A stretch of 64,000 bases of DNA from Primula veris (GCA_963682055.1 OY821741.1:6145501-6209500), one strand, 5' to 3'; positions 38,312-51,700 are shown, counted from the first letter of the stretch. Notes: generated by a model from the sequence alone, not told the origin. Made by a program: numbers and translations.

Positions 38312-40207
38312 ATTTCTGGAATATGTTACACTATTTTAAATTACACAAAGTGTTACACAAAATTTTTATTTAGTAATTAATATACTTATTATTCTAAATC
38401 TTGATTTAGTGTGCTCAAAATTAATGCTCCCATAATTATAAAAAAGAAAATTACACGTAAAAAATTGAAGAAGTTGTAATTTTTAGAATTACAGGTGTCG
38501 TGGCTTCCGATGGTATGCAGTTAGGTTCTCCTGTCCATGTTCAAGATTACGTCCAGTGTAGTTGACATGGTAAATAAATACTGAAAAACAATGTTAAAAC
38601 GGTTGAAAACGATGTAAATCGGTTATTGTTTGTAAAAAAAAAAATCTTACATAAGTAATAGTTTGCTAATCTTTTTGGTTAAAGAAGAGAAATAATAATA
38701 TGCGGGACTAATAACCGGAGTTACGATAATGTTAATACATGAGAAGATGAGAAATATAAGTTAGATGAAATTTTGAGTTAAAAAAATAACCATTTGGTTT
38801 AAAAAAAAAGTTTTTACTCACATATTTTTTCTAAAAAAAAAATCAATCCGCTGATGTGTCATATATTACATGGCATATCCAACTCATCAAGGTTTTTGAT
38901 TGTTATTAATATTATATTTAACAAATTTTTATTATTAATATTTAAATTTAGGATAGGCTCAATTAGGGTTGTACTAAATTTTTATTTGAGTTTTGAGTAG
39001 ATTGAGTTTTTATTGTGTTAAATATTTATATTTTGATTTATCAAATTATATAATTTTATGTATATTTGGAGGGATAAATATGTATTTTATTAGCCTTGTG
39101 AATCTAGTTTATAGAGTGTGTGACTAGTAAAATACACGCATAAACGGATTGAATTTAAATGTTGATTTTGAATGTTGAAATAGCTAGCTCTTGTTTTAAA
39201 TAATTCCTTCTATTTCAACATTTTGGTTCATTTATATACAAAAAGTTGTGCTTATAAAAGGACGTTTTGTTTAAAATGGGAACATTGGTTAAATGTTTAG
39301 CTGATTTTTGTAAAAGGGACAAACAATATAAAACTTACTAAAAAAATAAACATAGATGAATTATTATACATATGTTTATTTTATTATTTGATAATGATTT
39401 TATAACTTACTAAAATAGCCTTAGGCCCCTACCCCATTTATTGGTCATGTAAAGACGTGACCATAGTCTAAGACCTACATAAACATATCTAGTTTACATC
39501 ATTTGATTGAAAGTTGATGAAATCTTGTACTATATTCACGTACGATATTTATATAATTATAATTTTTATGGTTTGATGTATAATTACATTGAAACCCGTT
39601 TATGTTTATAAATAATCTCTATTTTCCTTTTCTAGATTCATAATTCTCATTGTTTCACGTGTAAATGTATATCCTTTTTTACACATTTTATGTTTTGTTT
39701 CAACTTTTGATTCCCGGTTTCGTTTCCCTTCTCGACAATGGTTTCATATTGTAATAAAGAGCCCAAACCATCAAATTAGCCGAGGCGGCTACTTTTTAAG
39801 ATATAAATCCTTGGTTAAGAACTTAAAGAGTATAGTTGCTGGGGAACCTGGATTTTGCTTTTATATACTTTGTTTTTGCGTTACGCTTTTCGTTTTCTTA
39901 TTATAGTCTTTCAGTACCCCATCCAAAAAATATTACACATGCAATTATATTCACTCATATACAAATCCTGGTTCCATCACTGTACATAGTCGTTAAATAC
40001 TGCTAAAAATAGCTATACAAGGTTAAAAGTTACGTAAATAGAGTTGTATTTATGAATATCCCCCTCCCATGTACGAGTTGGTTAACGATAAACAAAAAAA
40101 CATATCTCAAATCCCGAATCAAAATATGAAACAATTTTATGATTAATCAAAATCTTGTACAACAAAGTCGGGTTTATTACCTTTTTATACATTCGTTTCT
40201 TCATATA

Positions 40208-40446
40208 CTCCCTCCATTCATCCCAAAATATTGGTACACTATGTATCTACGTACAACTTTAACCGACAAATATCTCGTACTTAAATTGTTGAAATCTATG
40301 TTTTTAAAATTTGTTCAAATAGTTTAACATTTGAACTATGTGATTAACTTTTTAAAAATTCGATTCCGACAAGTTAGATATGAGTTATTTGTCGGTCAAA
40401 ATTGCACGTAATTTCGTATAGTCTCGACAATTTGGGACGGATGGAG
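40208..40446. mobile_element. Stowaway MITE
   Basis: Ends CTCCCTCCATTCATCCCAAAA and TTTGGGACGGATGGAG with TA on both sides (40206-40207 and 40447-40448). The interior matches the common family. It lies about 350 bp downstream of the F-box gene stop. Confidence 0.85.
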
Positions 40447-40796
40447 TATTTTTTTTTTTTCTGTACTTTGGTTTCTTAATATTTTTGTTTTGGTACAAAG
40501 AAAAACCAATGAACAAAGAGTAAAAAAGGAAAAAAACAATAATGGTAAAAAAAAAAAGGTAAAAACCCCCAACAAAGCCACACAAATATAATATCACAAA
40601 TTATTGCCCAACAAGCCATCACATTGTAGAAAAATCATAATTATCAAATGAACTTTGTCCCAATGGTTAGTCAAGAACAATAGAACAATAAATTTGCAAA
40701 CAATATGAAAAAGAAAGATATAAATTCCAAGACTAAACAGTATGAGAAACATAGTTCTCCAAACCTGTGTTTTTCTTCTCTTGTTATAAGCATGCT

Positions 40797-41996
40797 TTAA
40801 GTAACCGGAGTTAGGGCCGGAGTGTACAAACAAGGATCGGATATACTCCCCGTAAAATAAACATCATGAAGAATCTTTATGTCTCGACTATTAATATCAT
40901 ACAAAAACAATCTCAAATTGTCATCACATCTTCGTTCCAACACGAGCTTATCGTTTTTAGTACTTCCAAGCACTGTGATCTTACCTCCCGCAATCGAATT
41001 ATAATCTGGAATGGCACTAAAATCAATTTTCACATTCGTCCAAGTTAGGTTTTCGTTTAGTATCCACATGTTTTCACTAAATTGCTTGTACGTAACTAAT
41101 GCAAGTTTATCGTTTATTTCATATAGTTGATTTTCCCTAGTTGCGCATGTCTTCATCGGGGTTCTTATTACATCAAATACGCCCTTGTGTATGTCGAAGA
41201 AAGGAACAAATTGATGACCATAAATGTAAACTTGCCAATAGAAAACCCCTTTTATTAACACAGCTTCTGAACAGGAATTACTCCCATGATAATGGTACAA
41301 ATCTCGAAACCAATAATTCACTTTCAATTTTACTTCGATTTCTCTCCATGTATCGGTACTCTTGGTGTACAACTCACCGCATAGAACAGGAATTTCTCTA
41401 ACTTTATTTTTATCCACAAAAGAACAAACAATCCTAATAAGCTCGTAATCATTGTCATGTGAACTAAACCCTAGAAATACGATATCCCTGTGTGTTCTGG
41501 GAAATTCAAAGGGTGGAATTTGCCGTAACTGCCTAATTGTTGGATTGAATACAATAATTTCTTGATGATAAAAAGATGAACACATACAAACTAAGCCATT
41601 ACTGATGCCCACCACCACACTACAATTCACGTCGAACAAATAAGATGGCCCGGATTTCATATCGGGAAAATAAGATGTGTCTGATTCGATAAGCTTACGA
41701 GAAGTATCATTAAAATATAAGAAGTTAAATCTTTTTGTATAGTCGGGACTATATCCGGTGGTTACAAGTATATAAGTGGAAGTAGGGTCACATTCTCTAG
41801 TTGTTTGCATTTTTCGATGTTTTTCGACAAAAATAGGGTTTTGGATGAGACCATACCATGCTTTACAAACAGACTTGAACCGAACTAGGGTTTTGACCGG
41901 AAGAGTCGATAGAATTTCGAAAACTAAATCTTTGGGTAGATCAAAACTCACTTTTTCGATGTTGATTGCCATTCTCTTCCCTGGTGATTGATACAT
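40797..41996 (-). CDS. F-box protein with F-box-associated domain (FBA type)
   Basis: Likely substrate-recognition subunit of an SCF ubiquitin ligase: the F-box binds SKP1/ASK and the C-terminal domain binds the target. Single exon, 399 residues. The F-box is at about 18-62 (LPKDLVFEILSTLPVKTLVR, then FKSVCKAWYGLI). The following FBA-type beta-propeller-like region has GISNGLVCM, VFNPTIRQLRQIPP, the SSHDNDYELIRI block, TDTWREIEV, and GVFYWQVYI about 120 residues later. An in-frame second ATG at 41972 (MAINIEKV) is the more usual kind of start for this family and may be the real one. Such genes form large, fast-evolving families, so the target is unknown. No break seen. Neighbours show no functional link. 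Confidence 0.88.
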   Translation of the reverse strand: MYQSPGKRMAINIEKVSFDLPKDLVFEILSTLPVKTLVRFKSVCKAWYGLIQNPIFVEKHRKMQTTRECDPTSTYILVTTGYSPDYTKRFNFLYFNDTSRKLIESDTSYFPDMKSGPSYLFDVNCSVVVGISNGLVCMCSSFYHQEIIVFNPTIRQLRQIPPFEFPRTHRDIVFLGFSSHDNDYELIRIVCSFVDKNKVREIPVLCGELYTKSTDTWREIEVKLKVNYWFRDLYHYHGSNSCSEAVLIKGVFYWQVYIYGHQFVPFFDIHKGVFDVIRTPMKTCATRENQLYEINDKLALVTYKQFSENMWILNENLTWTNVKIDFSAIPDYNSIAGGKITVLGSTKNDKLVLERRCDDNLRLFLYDINSRDIKILHDVYFTGSISDPCLYTPALTPVT

Positions 41997-41999
41997 AAA

Positions 42000-43041
42000 T
42001 ATACAGTAGCAGTATTCTAATTTTATTTATAAATATTGAAATATTACCAGCTATTACAATTGTGGTGTTACTGGATCGTACTTGCACTATTTTAATGAAA
42101 TTTCACACGTCCAAATATATTATAATTTATATAAGTCAAAGGCTTGTTAAGAAGACCTTTTAGGTTTAAAGTTTAATAATACTTTTATCCTCCAAAATTT
42201 TTACTTTACTATCAATTTAGTTCCAATTATTTCTTTGACCAATCAAATGAATCCTCATGTGATCATCTTTTGACCATCTCACCATTGTGATTATAATATT
42301 TCATGTTCACTATGATTTATAAATACATATAAGTTATGTATTTTAAGATTACTTTTCAATAGGCCTTTTTTGGTGAGGAGTTAAAAGTATACTTATCAAT
42401 ACTTTTACCTTATAAGTTTATCAATATTTTCACATATTGCATGTACATATATTTTTGATAATAATTACAGTGACAATTTCAAACATGTGATACTATATTA
42501 ATTCAATCACCATCAACATACATGGCTGTACATTATTTACGTCTGGTATATTATAAAACACAAGTTTTATTTTATTTTGTTGCAAGCATATTTTCAATAG
42601 AATCATACAATCTTATCATGCTGCCTATATACATATCTACCGAATAGATTAATTGTACAATTGTTTTTCTTTTCTTCATACAGCAGTGATTGAAACATGG
42701 TGATACAAGGATGCATACGTGTATACATGGGTTTGATATCGTCAAACAGTAGAGGTATAACATGCAATAATTATATAAGTGCTATACTAAGCATACAAAT
42801 ATATTTACACACAGTAAAAAATAAAAGCCGAACATGCAGTTATTTGGAAAAACTTATACCGTACACCTCGTATTTTGGTGAAGACCGGCGGAAAAAAAAA
42901 AACTTTAAAATTTGGCCGTATGTTTATAACCCAATATTCGAGCGTATACCATAATCGTTTTTTTTATTACACAATATCAATGCGTTTATCCAAAATCTCC
43001 AAACAAATACTCTAATCTCCACGAGCAAAGTGCTGATAACG
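42000..43041. other. Spacer upstream of the F-box gene
   Basis: AT-rich. It should contain the F-box promoter in its first few hundred bases. The part next to 43041 is the internal region of the retrotransposon fragment whose LTR is at 43042-43239; no coding sequence is left. Confidence 0.4.
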
Positions 43042-43239
43042 TGTTGTGAGTCTTATTAGCTCAGTATATATATTATATAGGAGACATAGAGAGAATATAG
43101 AGAGAGGGACCCGTCTTTATTAATCATAATGTATATGAATGAATGTGAATATAGATAGATATAAGATAGAAGGATAGGGTTACAAGCCCACTTGAACCCA
43201 TAAAATACAAGCCCAAGAGTCCAATAATATACTAGAACA
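43042..43239 (-). mobile_element. LTR with primer-binding site, same family as the TRIM
   Basis: On the minus strand it runs from TGTTCTAGTATATTATTGGA to CTCACAACA. The next bases outside are CGTTATCAGCAC, the same primer-binding site as the TRIM at 22901. About 198 bp. I do not find the partner LTR to the left, so this is a 5' LTR with a truncated body. Confidence 0.75.
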
Positions 43240-44644
43240 AAGTATATATTGAAGGGAAAAACATGCTTTTAAAAGGTTATGAGATATATATAACTTTTGC
43301 TAAATAAGTAAAAAAAAAAGAAGGTTTATGTGATACATAAGTAATTACTTCTTAAACGACTTAGGTTGATATGCAATACTTTTTTCTTTTTTAAAATCAA
43401 TAGGTTTATGTATTCGGTGTGACTTCTATAATGTTCTTATGTTATTCATAGGACTTTTCTTGTGTTATTTATTTCGCTTCTAATTTGGACGACGTTAAAC
43501 TGACATGATAAAACGTATCAGATGAAAAAGCAGGTAAAAACTAAATTAATTGAAAAAGTCAATATTATACAAATCCGTCAAACAACATTTTTTACTAACG
43601 CATATTTTTTATGTGTTCACCAAACAATATTTCTATAATTTAAAATTAACCCTCACAAATGTAATTTCGAACTTCGCCAAGAAAAAGTACTATACATTTT
43701 TAAATGTAAAAATATCGACCAATTTGACCCAATTGGAATTAGTTCGTAAATAACAGAATGAGTTTATTTGCCAATTACCCCCTGTTATTTTTAAATTTAA
43801 CAGTTTTCAAAATTATCAAATAGTCCCTGGTATTAATTTATATGTCCCGCGTAACTTTAACCGGCTTTGAACATGTAACTAAATTGCTGAAACGAAAAAT
43901 TTTAAATTTTTTTTATATAGTTTAAATGTTAAATGATACGTTCAAACCCGATCAAATTTACGCGTTGTTTCGTATATGCCATATAAATTGATACGGAATG
44001 AGTATAATATATGAGTCGGGTCGGGTCCGGTTATATAATACGCCACCTTTTATGCTATGTATACAATTGTGGGCCCAATATCTATTACTGATTGCCACGT
44101 AATCACCCACCATGAAAACTCCCACTTTATGAAAGAGTAAAATGCAAATAGCCCCATGAACTATAGATAATTTTTGTACAACCCAATAAATTTGATATTT
44201 TATATTTGACCCTCATAATTAATTTATGTTTTTCAATTAATCTTCATGTCCGTCTTAAAAATGACATAGTTTGAATTCCATTTTGCGATACTTCTCTGAT
44301 ATCTAGGCAGCTCATGCGGTCTCGTCGTATTTTGATCATCGTCGTATTAACCATTGCTTATTCGATTTCAGTTTAATCGTCTTATACTAACTTACATGCA
44401 ACTCTCACCAGTTAGAATTTTTTATAGAATTTTATATATCAACTTTGCACGTAGTGTTTATATAAGACTTGTTCAAATAGATCGGACAGTGTCTTATAAG
44501 CGTATTCATCAGGAAAATACATATACCAAACTATATTATGTCTACACCGACGATGACATAAATTAATTGTGTTATTTACAATATTCTAGAAGGCACAACA
44601 CGAATCTTAAGCAAAAATTAATCGTCTCGCTACCGCCTAATTCT
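43240..44644. other. Spacer with diverged Stowaway-like sequence
   Basis: At about 43840-44010 TTTAACCGGC..., TTTATATAGTTTAAATGTTAAA and CAAATTTACGCGTTGTTTCG resemble the window's common Stowaway family, with decayed ends. At 44600-44740 CGCCTAA/CGCCTAG motifs begin. No gene found. Confidence 0.4.
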
Positions 44645-45263
44645 TACGAATCACCGCCTCTAACATCGCCTAACCGGCTAGACTTCTAAGCTCCGTCCAG
44701 CGCCTAGACTCCGCCCAGTTCCTACCTAAACTCGGCTTTTAAAACACTAGACTTAATAGCAATTTACCTAATTCAACCAATTGGATTTTATTATACAAAC
44801 GTATACTCGTCGGTCGTCACCAACAAAATACATATTTAAAAGTTTGTAGAGGAGGGTAAAGAGGCTGGATTTTTCGACTGCAGAATATCTGTTTTCACAC
44901 CAAAACCGTAAATATTACAGTTTTGGTGTGAAAACAGATATTCTGCAGTCGAAAAATACGGCTCGAGGCTAAATTGCAAAAAAATCAAAATACGAATCAC
45001 CGCCTCTAACACCGCCTAACCTGCTAGACTTCTAAGCTTCGTCCAGCGCCTAGACTCCGTCCAGTTCCTAACTAAATAAACTCGGCTTTTAAAACACTAG
45101 ACTTAATAGCAATTTACCTAATTCAACCAATTGGATTTTATTATACAAACGTATACTCGTCGGTCATCACCAACAAAATACATATTTAAAAGTTTGTAGC
45201 GGAGGGTAAAGAGGCTGGATTTTTCGACTGCAGATATTTCTGTTTTCACGTCAAAACCGTAAT
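44645..45263. repeat. Direct duplication with CGCCTA-rich sequence
   Basis: Copy A (44645-44915) and copy B (44991-45263), offset 346 bp, agree closely: ACGAATCACCGCCTCTAACA, GTATACTCGTCGGTC and GAGGGTAAAGAGGCTGGATT. Copy A runs into a full hairpin and copy B only into half of it. Confidence 0.85.
44869..44957. repeat. Near-perfect hairpin, 43-bp arms, 3-base loop
   Basis: ATTTTTCGACTGCAGAATAT... and its complement pair over 43 bp with one mismatch around ATA. A related, less perfect palindrome is at about 45538-45622 and a half copy at 45220-45263. Similar CCGTAA inverted motifs occur at 16387-16545. It is probably a foldback element. Confidence 0.9.
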
Positions 45264-45265
45264 AA

Positions 45266-45545
45266 AAACTCATTGCTTTAATAGATAGCGGAACAGACAT
45301 GAACTGTATCAATGAAGGAATAATTCCAACTAACTATTTTGAAAAGACTATTCAGTCTTTGACATCAGCCAGTGGTAATAAATTACCGATCAAATATAAA
45401 TTAACAAACGTTCAAGTTTGCAATGAGGAAATCTGTATACCTACCTCATTTTTATTAGTAAAAAATCTGTCCAACATGTTATTTTAGGCACACCATTCTT
45501 ACATTCTTTAATGCATGTTATAACAATTAACTCTTCAGGAATATC
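45266..45545 (+). pseudogene. Pararetrovirus-type aspartic protease fragment, broken
   Basis: Resembles the protease region of endogenous plant pararetroviruses (Caulimoviridae). The catalytic DSG triad is followed by a run of beta-strand-like residues, and the frame stays open to a TAG at about 45485-45487. The expected LGTPF block after the flap-side strands lies in another frame at about 45484, so a one-base shift breaks the reading frame. There is no start upstream (TAA at 45263-45265), and no movement, coat or reverse-transcriptase sequence nearby. It is therefore a dead fragment embedded between hairpin copies. The family call rests on recognition alone; a retrotransposon protease is the alternative. 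Confidence 0.55.
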
Positions 45546-45622
45546 TGTTTTCACGCCAAAATCGTAATTCAGATTTACGGTTTTGACGTGAAAACAGATA
45601 TTTTGCAGTCGAAAAATATAGA
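45538..45622. repeat. Second hairpin of the foldback family
   Basis: AATATCTGTTTTCACGCCAAAA, then a short spacer ATTCAGATT, then the complementary TTTTGACGTGAAAACAGATAT. The left arm is shortened relative to 44869. It lies about 180 bp upstream of the ERD2-type start codon. Confidence 0.75.
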
Positions 45623-45799
45623 CTCGAGGCTAAATTGCAAAAAATCAAAATGATATGGAAGATATTTGCAAATAAAATATTGTTATTAAATTACTATTTC
45701 TCTTCATTTTCTAAACCTTTTCTTCAATTATATATCTCTCTCTATATATATATATATACATACATATATATAAATATAAATATAAATAAATAAAACAAA

Positions 45800-48700
45800 A
45801 TGAATGCGTTCAGATTTGCGGGTGATATGACCCATTTGATCAGCATTTTGGTTCTTCTTCTCAAAATATATGCCACCAAATCCTGTTCAGGTTACTAATT
45901 TATTTTTATTTTATTTTTTAATTTATTTTATTAATTACCATGCTATGTATAATTTTAATTGGATATTTGTTGTGAACCCATTTGATTATATCAGTTATTA
46001 AAGCGTTGGAAAATTAAATTAATGTTTATAACTTAATTTTAGTTAGTTTGTGTATTTATATGGATATTTATTGTGAACCCATTTGATTATATCAGTTATT
46101 GGATCACTAGAAAATTAAAATAATACTTAATTTTACTTAGTTTATGTATTTATATGGATAATTATTGTGAACCCATTTGATTATATCAGTTATTAGAGCG
46201 TTAGAAAATTAAAATAATATTTGTACTTAATTTCACTTATTATAAATTATGTTTATATGGATAATTATTGGGAACCCATTTGATTTTTATCAGTTTTTGC
46301 AGCTAGAAAATTAAAATATTTTTTTTACATAATTTCACATAGTAATATATGAGCTCAAATTTCTTATCAATTTTTGTATATATATAGAGAGAGAAAACTA
46401 GTGAGTGGAACATGTTAATGATTGAACATAGTGTGACTAACTAGTTGTAGTTTTTTAATTTGATTTTAGGTTTGAGGCCGGGGTTATCCCGTAAAAAAAA
46501 GAAAAAGAAATGCTTTATATTTACAGGAAATTATAATAAATGTTTTAAAAAGTACTACTATGATTTGCAACCTCGCGAAATGATATATTTATTGACTTGA
46601 CACACTCCTCGGGTTTGCACCGAATCACTTGTTTGGGTTTACCTAAAAAAAAGTGAATAATTTTAAGATCAATGTTCACTAGAATTCATCAAAAAGATGT
46701 ACGAATAGAGAATATGATGTAGTACTAATATGTTACAGGGAATACCGTATATCATAGAAAAAATGGAGCAAAATATAAAGGAAAATTGACATTTTGGTAA
46801 CTTGGCTTTTCGTGACCACCCCATGTCATGTAAACGTATGTATTTCATTATAAACACGTTGATTTTATCAGATATTCGAGGGAAAATGATATTTCGGTAA
46901 CTTGGGATTTCATGACTACCTCACGTCATATAAACGTATGTATTTCATTAATATCACATTAATTTTATCAGTTATTTGAGTGGAGGAGATTCAGATGGTG
47001 TCTTCTAATTGAAGTAAATAGGATTAACCGATTAAGGGATTGAAGAAACGGAAAGGAGAATGCTAACCCATGCAAAATATATATCTCTATTATTTGTCCA
47101 CACGATGGGTATATCAGATATTGTAGCGGTGAATCCAGAATTTGCCACGTACTTAAAGCTGACCTGGTTCAGATTTTAGAAGTTGCAAGTTTTGCACCCA
47201 AGCACCAGAAGTTTAAGAGAAACAAGTTATAGCTAGTTATACAAACAATTTATCCATGATTTTATATTATTGACCTAACTAACTGTGTTAGTTATTTAAG
47301 CAGTGGAGATTCGAATTATCGTCTTACTGAGCTTGTGCTGTTTCTGAGCTTCAAATGAAGGGTTTAAACCTAAGCACCACAAAGTCTATTATAAAACTGT
47401 TACTCCATTAGTACTATTTAATTGATGAGTTAAGGTCAGCTTGGAGATTGTGAATGATAATTCTAAAACACTGGGAATTAGTGCTTTTTGTTAATAATTG
47501 GTTGAGTTTTTTGGCCACTGCTAAATTATTCACATTATGTATGAGCAGTACTATTCGTTTTAGGAATAGGGAAAAGTTTGACATTGACATACATAGCTTT
47601 AATTTTTCCTCCCTTTACTTAGGGGTGCGAAGATATTAAGTCTAATTTAGAAAGATGTGTAATGTTTAAGTAGAGTTATTCTGCTTACGGGGAATCCACT
47701 TATAAATTACGTCAAAGGCCAGATATACATTACTTTCGAAATAAAGATTTTCCTCCATCCTCCACTCCTCTGGGACCAACAAGGAGTAGTAGCAACATGA
47801 GAGTTTTATACTGCCAAAAATGAATTGGGAAGATTCTTCTTTCTAAGTATGTGTGTTGGTGATCAACCATTCATTGAACTTTACGATTCTGTCCATTTTT
47901 CCTTCGTTTATATAACAAAATTTAGAGTGTTGAGTTATAACTTGTTAGATTGTGTGCAACCTTTGAACCTAAAAATTTGTTCTGTTAGTTCTACCACCTC
48001 TAATTCTTGCATTCTCTCAGAGCCAACACGTCAACCATTAATTGACTGGGTTGGACTGTGGAGTGAAACTTTGAACTGGACCTCTGCATCTAGGATAGGG
48101 ACCCTATGCTACTTATTATCGTTATTAATTTCATTGGAGTCGTGCAATGGACATTATTACTGTTTTATTGGGGGACATATTTAGCAAGATGTGTAATGTT
48201 ACTGGAGGCTTAGCCGATTAAAAAAATTGTATTAAAATTTATGAGCAATAGAAGAAGTCTTTATAAGAATTTTTTGACTTGTATGGTTCACCTTTCCCCC
48301 CCTAGCAAGCCTGGTTGCAAAGTAAGTAAAAGCAATCCAGATAGTTGCATAAGCGTGCATACTGCTGTGTTCGATAACTTATAAAAGTGCATTTTGAGAA
48401 GATTAGCTGGTAAATCCTTTAGTATGAATGTATGAGTAATGTACACAAAGAGCTATATATGCTTGCTAATTGAGTATTCTGAGGCAGTGAAACTGATTCT
48501 GATATTTTCCAGGGATTTCTCTGAAGACGCAAGAGCTGTACGCATTAGTGTTTTTGACGCGTTACTTGGATTTATTCACGGACTTTATTTCGATATATAA
48601 CACCATAATGAAGCTGGTATTCATAGTGAGCTCGGTGGCAATTGTTTGGTGGATGAGGTGGCACCGAGTTGTGAACCGGTCCTATGATAAAGAACTCGAC

Positions 48701-51700
48701 ACATTTCGACACCAGTTTCTTGTTGCAGGGTGCTTTGTCTTGGCACTTATTCTTCACGAGAAATTTACTACTCAAGAGGTGCTTTTTCCTTTCCATCTTG
48801 ATCTTATTTTGTTGGTTTGTGTTTGTTAAAGGCTGTTTTATTGCAGCTCGTAAACTCTTTTTATTTCTTAAATATGGATTGCAGCTCAATAATGATTTGT
48901 TAATGATTTTATGATAATTTTTCCAGAGATTATGATTTGATGTGTATTTTTTTATGATAGTATGAGATTTTTGTCGTCATAGCTGTACATGCCGACAATC
49001 CACTTTTCACTTTAGGTTCCCAGTCTTGACAGCTTTGCTCGTTATTTCAAGCAACGATATGCTGGTATCTTTCACTAGTTATATTGTAACATTTGTATTG
49101 CTTTTTATGTTCAAGGTGAACATTTTCTTCTGTTGAAGTGGTGCTGCTTCTGAATCTTTCCTAGGCTTTAGAATCTCTTTTATGACTCCAATGCATCTGC
49201 TCCTATTCTAGTGAATTTCTTACATCAATTTGCAATTACTGAGGTATCATGTTCTGACATAAAGGAATTTTGAAATAAAGTCCTTTTAAATTATCGATAG
49301 TGGTTAAAAATTACTCAGAAAAGCATAGCTATAAAACAACCATTCCCTGGTAAAATGAAAAAAGACCAACGCTTTACCTTTTAGGGGACCACTTCTAATG
49401 TATCTACATCCTAGCCCAAGGATGTCATTGATCTTATTGATTTTGCACTATATGGATTACCTTCTGTGGTCATATTTCTTACTTTTGCAAAACTAGTTAG
49501 TACCCATAACCATATCAAGCCTCTGAAATTTGTTTTGATATAGTGCAAATTGTAATTCGCAATATGCCTATGTATAAAATATGTGCAGTTTATTCTTGAT
49601 TTGCATATTGTATGAAACTTCTATAGGACAGTGTTAGAGGTTGTAGGGTAAACCAAAAGGACTGCTGTTATTCTCATTTAATATATTTAAAAAAAAAATG
49701 AAAGACGTTCTTTGCGTTAAACTTTGTTATGTTTTAGACATTAGAAGTGCTGGTGGTAATCTTTGTCTCCATGTAGAAGGATCAAGTAGACTAAACTTAA
49801 ATTATTTTCTGGCGTTGCATGCCTTCATTTCTCAATAGCTTACCCAAAATATGGGTTTAGAGAATTTAAATGTATGCCAACTAGTTAGATAAAAAATTGA
49901 ACTATTGTCCTTAAAGCACTCAATTCTTTTCCTTTCTTAAGGCTTCAAGGTGAGAAAATGGTTGTCAAATTGTCATGTAAAGCTTTTGATTGCAGAGGCT
50001 TTACCTATTGCGATGTTGCCTTCTCATTCAGTAAAGGATTTATAAAAAAATTGTTCTTTTTAGAAGCTTTATTTTTGCTTCAACTTGTTGTGTATTAATA
50101 AGCTCAAGGGTTCTCAGGGGACTCGGATTTGAAATGGGGTTTAGCAATTTTTCTGTATTTTGTTTCCAATTAGTTTCCACAGTAACCCTACGAAAGAAAG
50201 GAAAGGAGGGTGGAATTGGAACCAAGGAATCTGTATTTACCTGATCTTTTAGAAGTGGAAACCATGCTAAGCCTGTTTTAGAGGCATTAGATTGTTTTTT
50301 ATTACATTTTGAGGTATTAGATTATCTGCTGTTATTGCATCGAAATCGTGCATATCATATCAAAATTTCGTTTACTTTTTTTGTTAGGAAGAACGTTTTA
50401 TCCTATCTACTGACTACCAGAACTATATATATATCTCTAACTTTTCATTAACATTGGTTTGCTACCACCTGAATGTATGTATCGACTGAGCAGTCGTTTT
50501 GCTCTCAAATTAGTTTTTCCGAAACACAGTTTCGGGTAGAACAGCTCCATTTGATGTTTGTATGGAAGACCGGAGTTCTATTTTTGTAGTGTAATGTAAT
50601 CTGATTATATTTTGCTGAACGTCATTGAATCTCTCTTACAAGGGTATTTGTTGTGATACAATATCTCTGTAGTAATAACTTGTCTTAAATTCTTAATCAC
50701 TTCTTGATTCGAAATGACCACACCACTGGATGAACTTTTAGAAGATGACACGACATTGTCAACTGCAGGTTTTCTGGGCATTTTCGATATACCTGGAGGC
50801 AGTTGCTATTCTTCCACAATTGGTTTTACTGCAAAGAAGTGGAAACGTGGACAATCTAACTGGACAATATGTCTTCTTTCTTGGGTACGTAGAAATTGCC
50901 TTTACTCATATTTTGTTGTGGTGATAGATACTAATGAGTACACACCCATTTTTTCTTCAGTAATTACATGTATGATGATTATCTTCCATTTAACACCACA
51001 AAAGTTAATGGAAGATCTCACCTTGCTGTGAAAAGATAAAGACTGTTGAATCTGACCTTTTCATTACTAATTGCTTCCTTATTCTCTAATACTTGTAGGG
51101 CTTATCGTGGTTTCTACATCCTCAATTGGATCTATCGTTTCTTCACAGAACAGCATTTTAGTCGATGGATAGGTAATGGTTACAACTGTCTTAGATCCTT
51201 TTTGTGATCTAATTTGATAGTTGTTGACCAACCTTTATTGATCTCCTTTTTTTGTTCTTCTCTTGCAGCTGTTGTCTCTGGTCTTGTGCAGACTGCTCTT
51301 TATGCAGATTTCTTCTATTATTATTACATGAGGTAATCTATCCGTCTCTTTTTGGACTATATCTATCTAGACATACAGAAAAGAAAGCATTTTATTTGTG
51401 TATTTTGTTCAGATTCCTTCTATTATTATTACATGAGGTAATCAATCTATCCCGTCTTTATTCAGACTACATCTTTTGAAACACTAGTAATCGTTACCCA
51501 CGCGTTGTGTGTGCGACGCGTGGTATATATATGATCCGAATAAATAAATTTTTAAAAAGTATATTGATTGAATGAATATATTAAATTAGAAATGGTGAGT
51601 AATATAATGTTTTTGTTATACAAAATACACGTAAAACGATTTTGTTTGATATAGGATTATAATTGTTTTGAAAAGATGATGATTTTTTTGTGTTTTTTAT

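Larger units (their letters stand above)
36625..40207. other. STICHEL-like upstream region and repeats
   Basis: Probable promoter and leader of the STICHEL-like gene come first. A (TA)(GA)n microsatellite is at about 38280-38312. Two MITE/tandem features inside are listed separately. No gene seen in 38313-40207. Confidence 0.4.

Noticed and set aside
47825..48184. 119-residue frame inside ERD2 intron 1
   Set aside because: No recognisable domain, and it sits in an intron of a gene fully accounted for by other exons.
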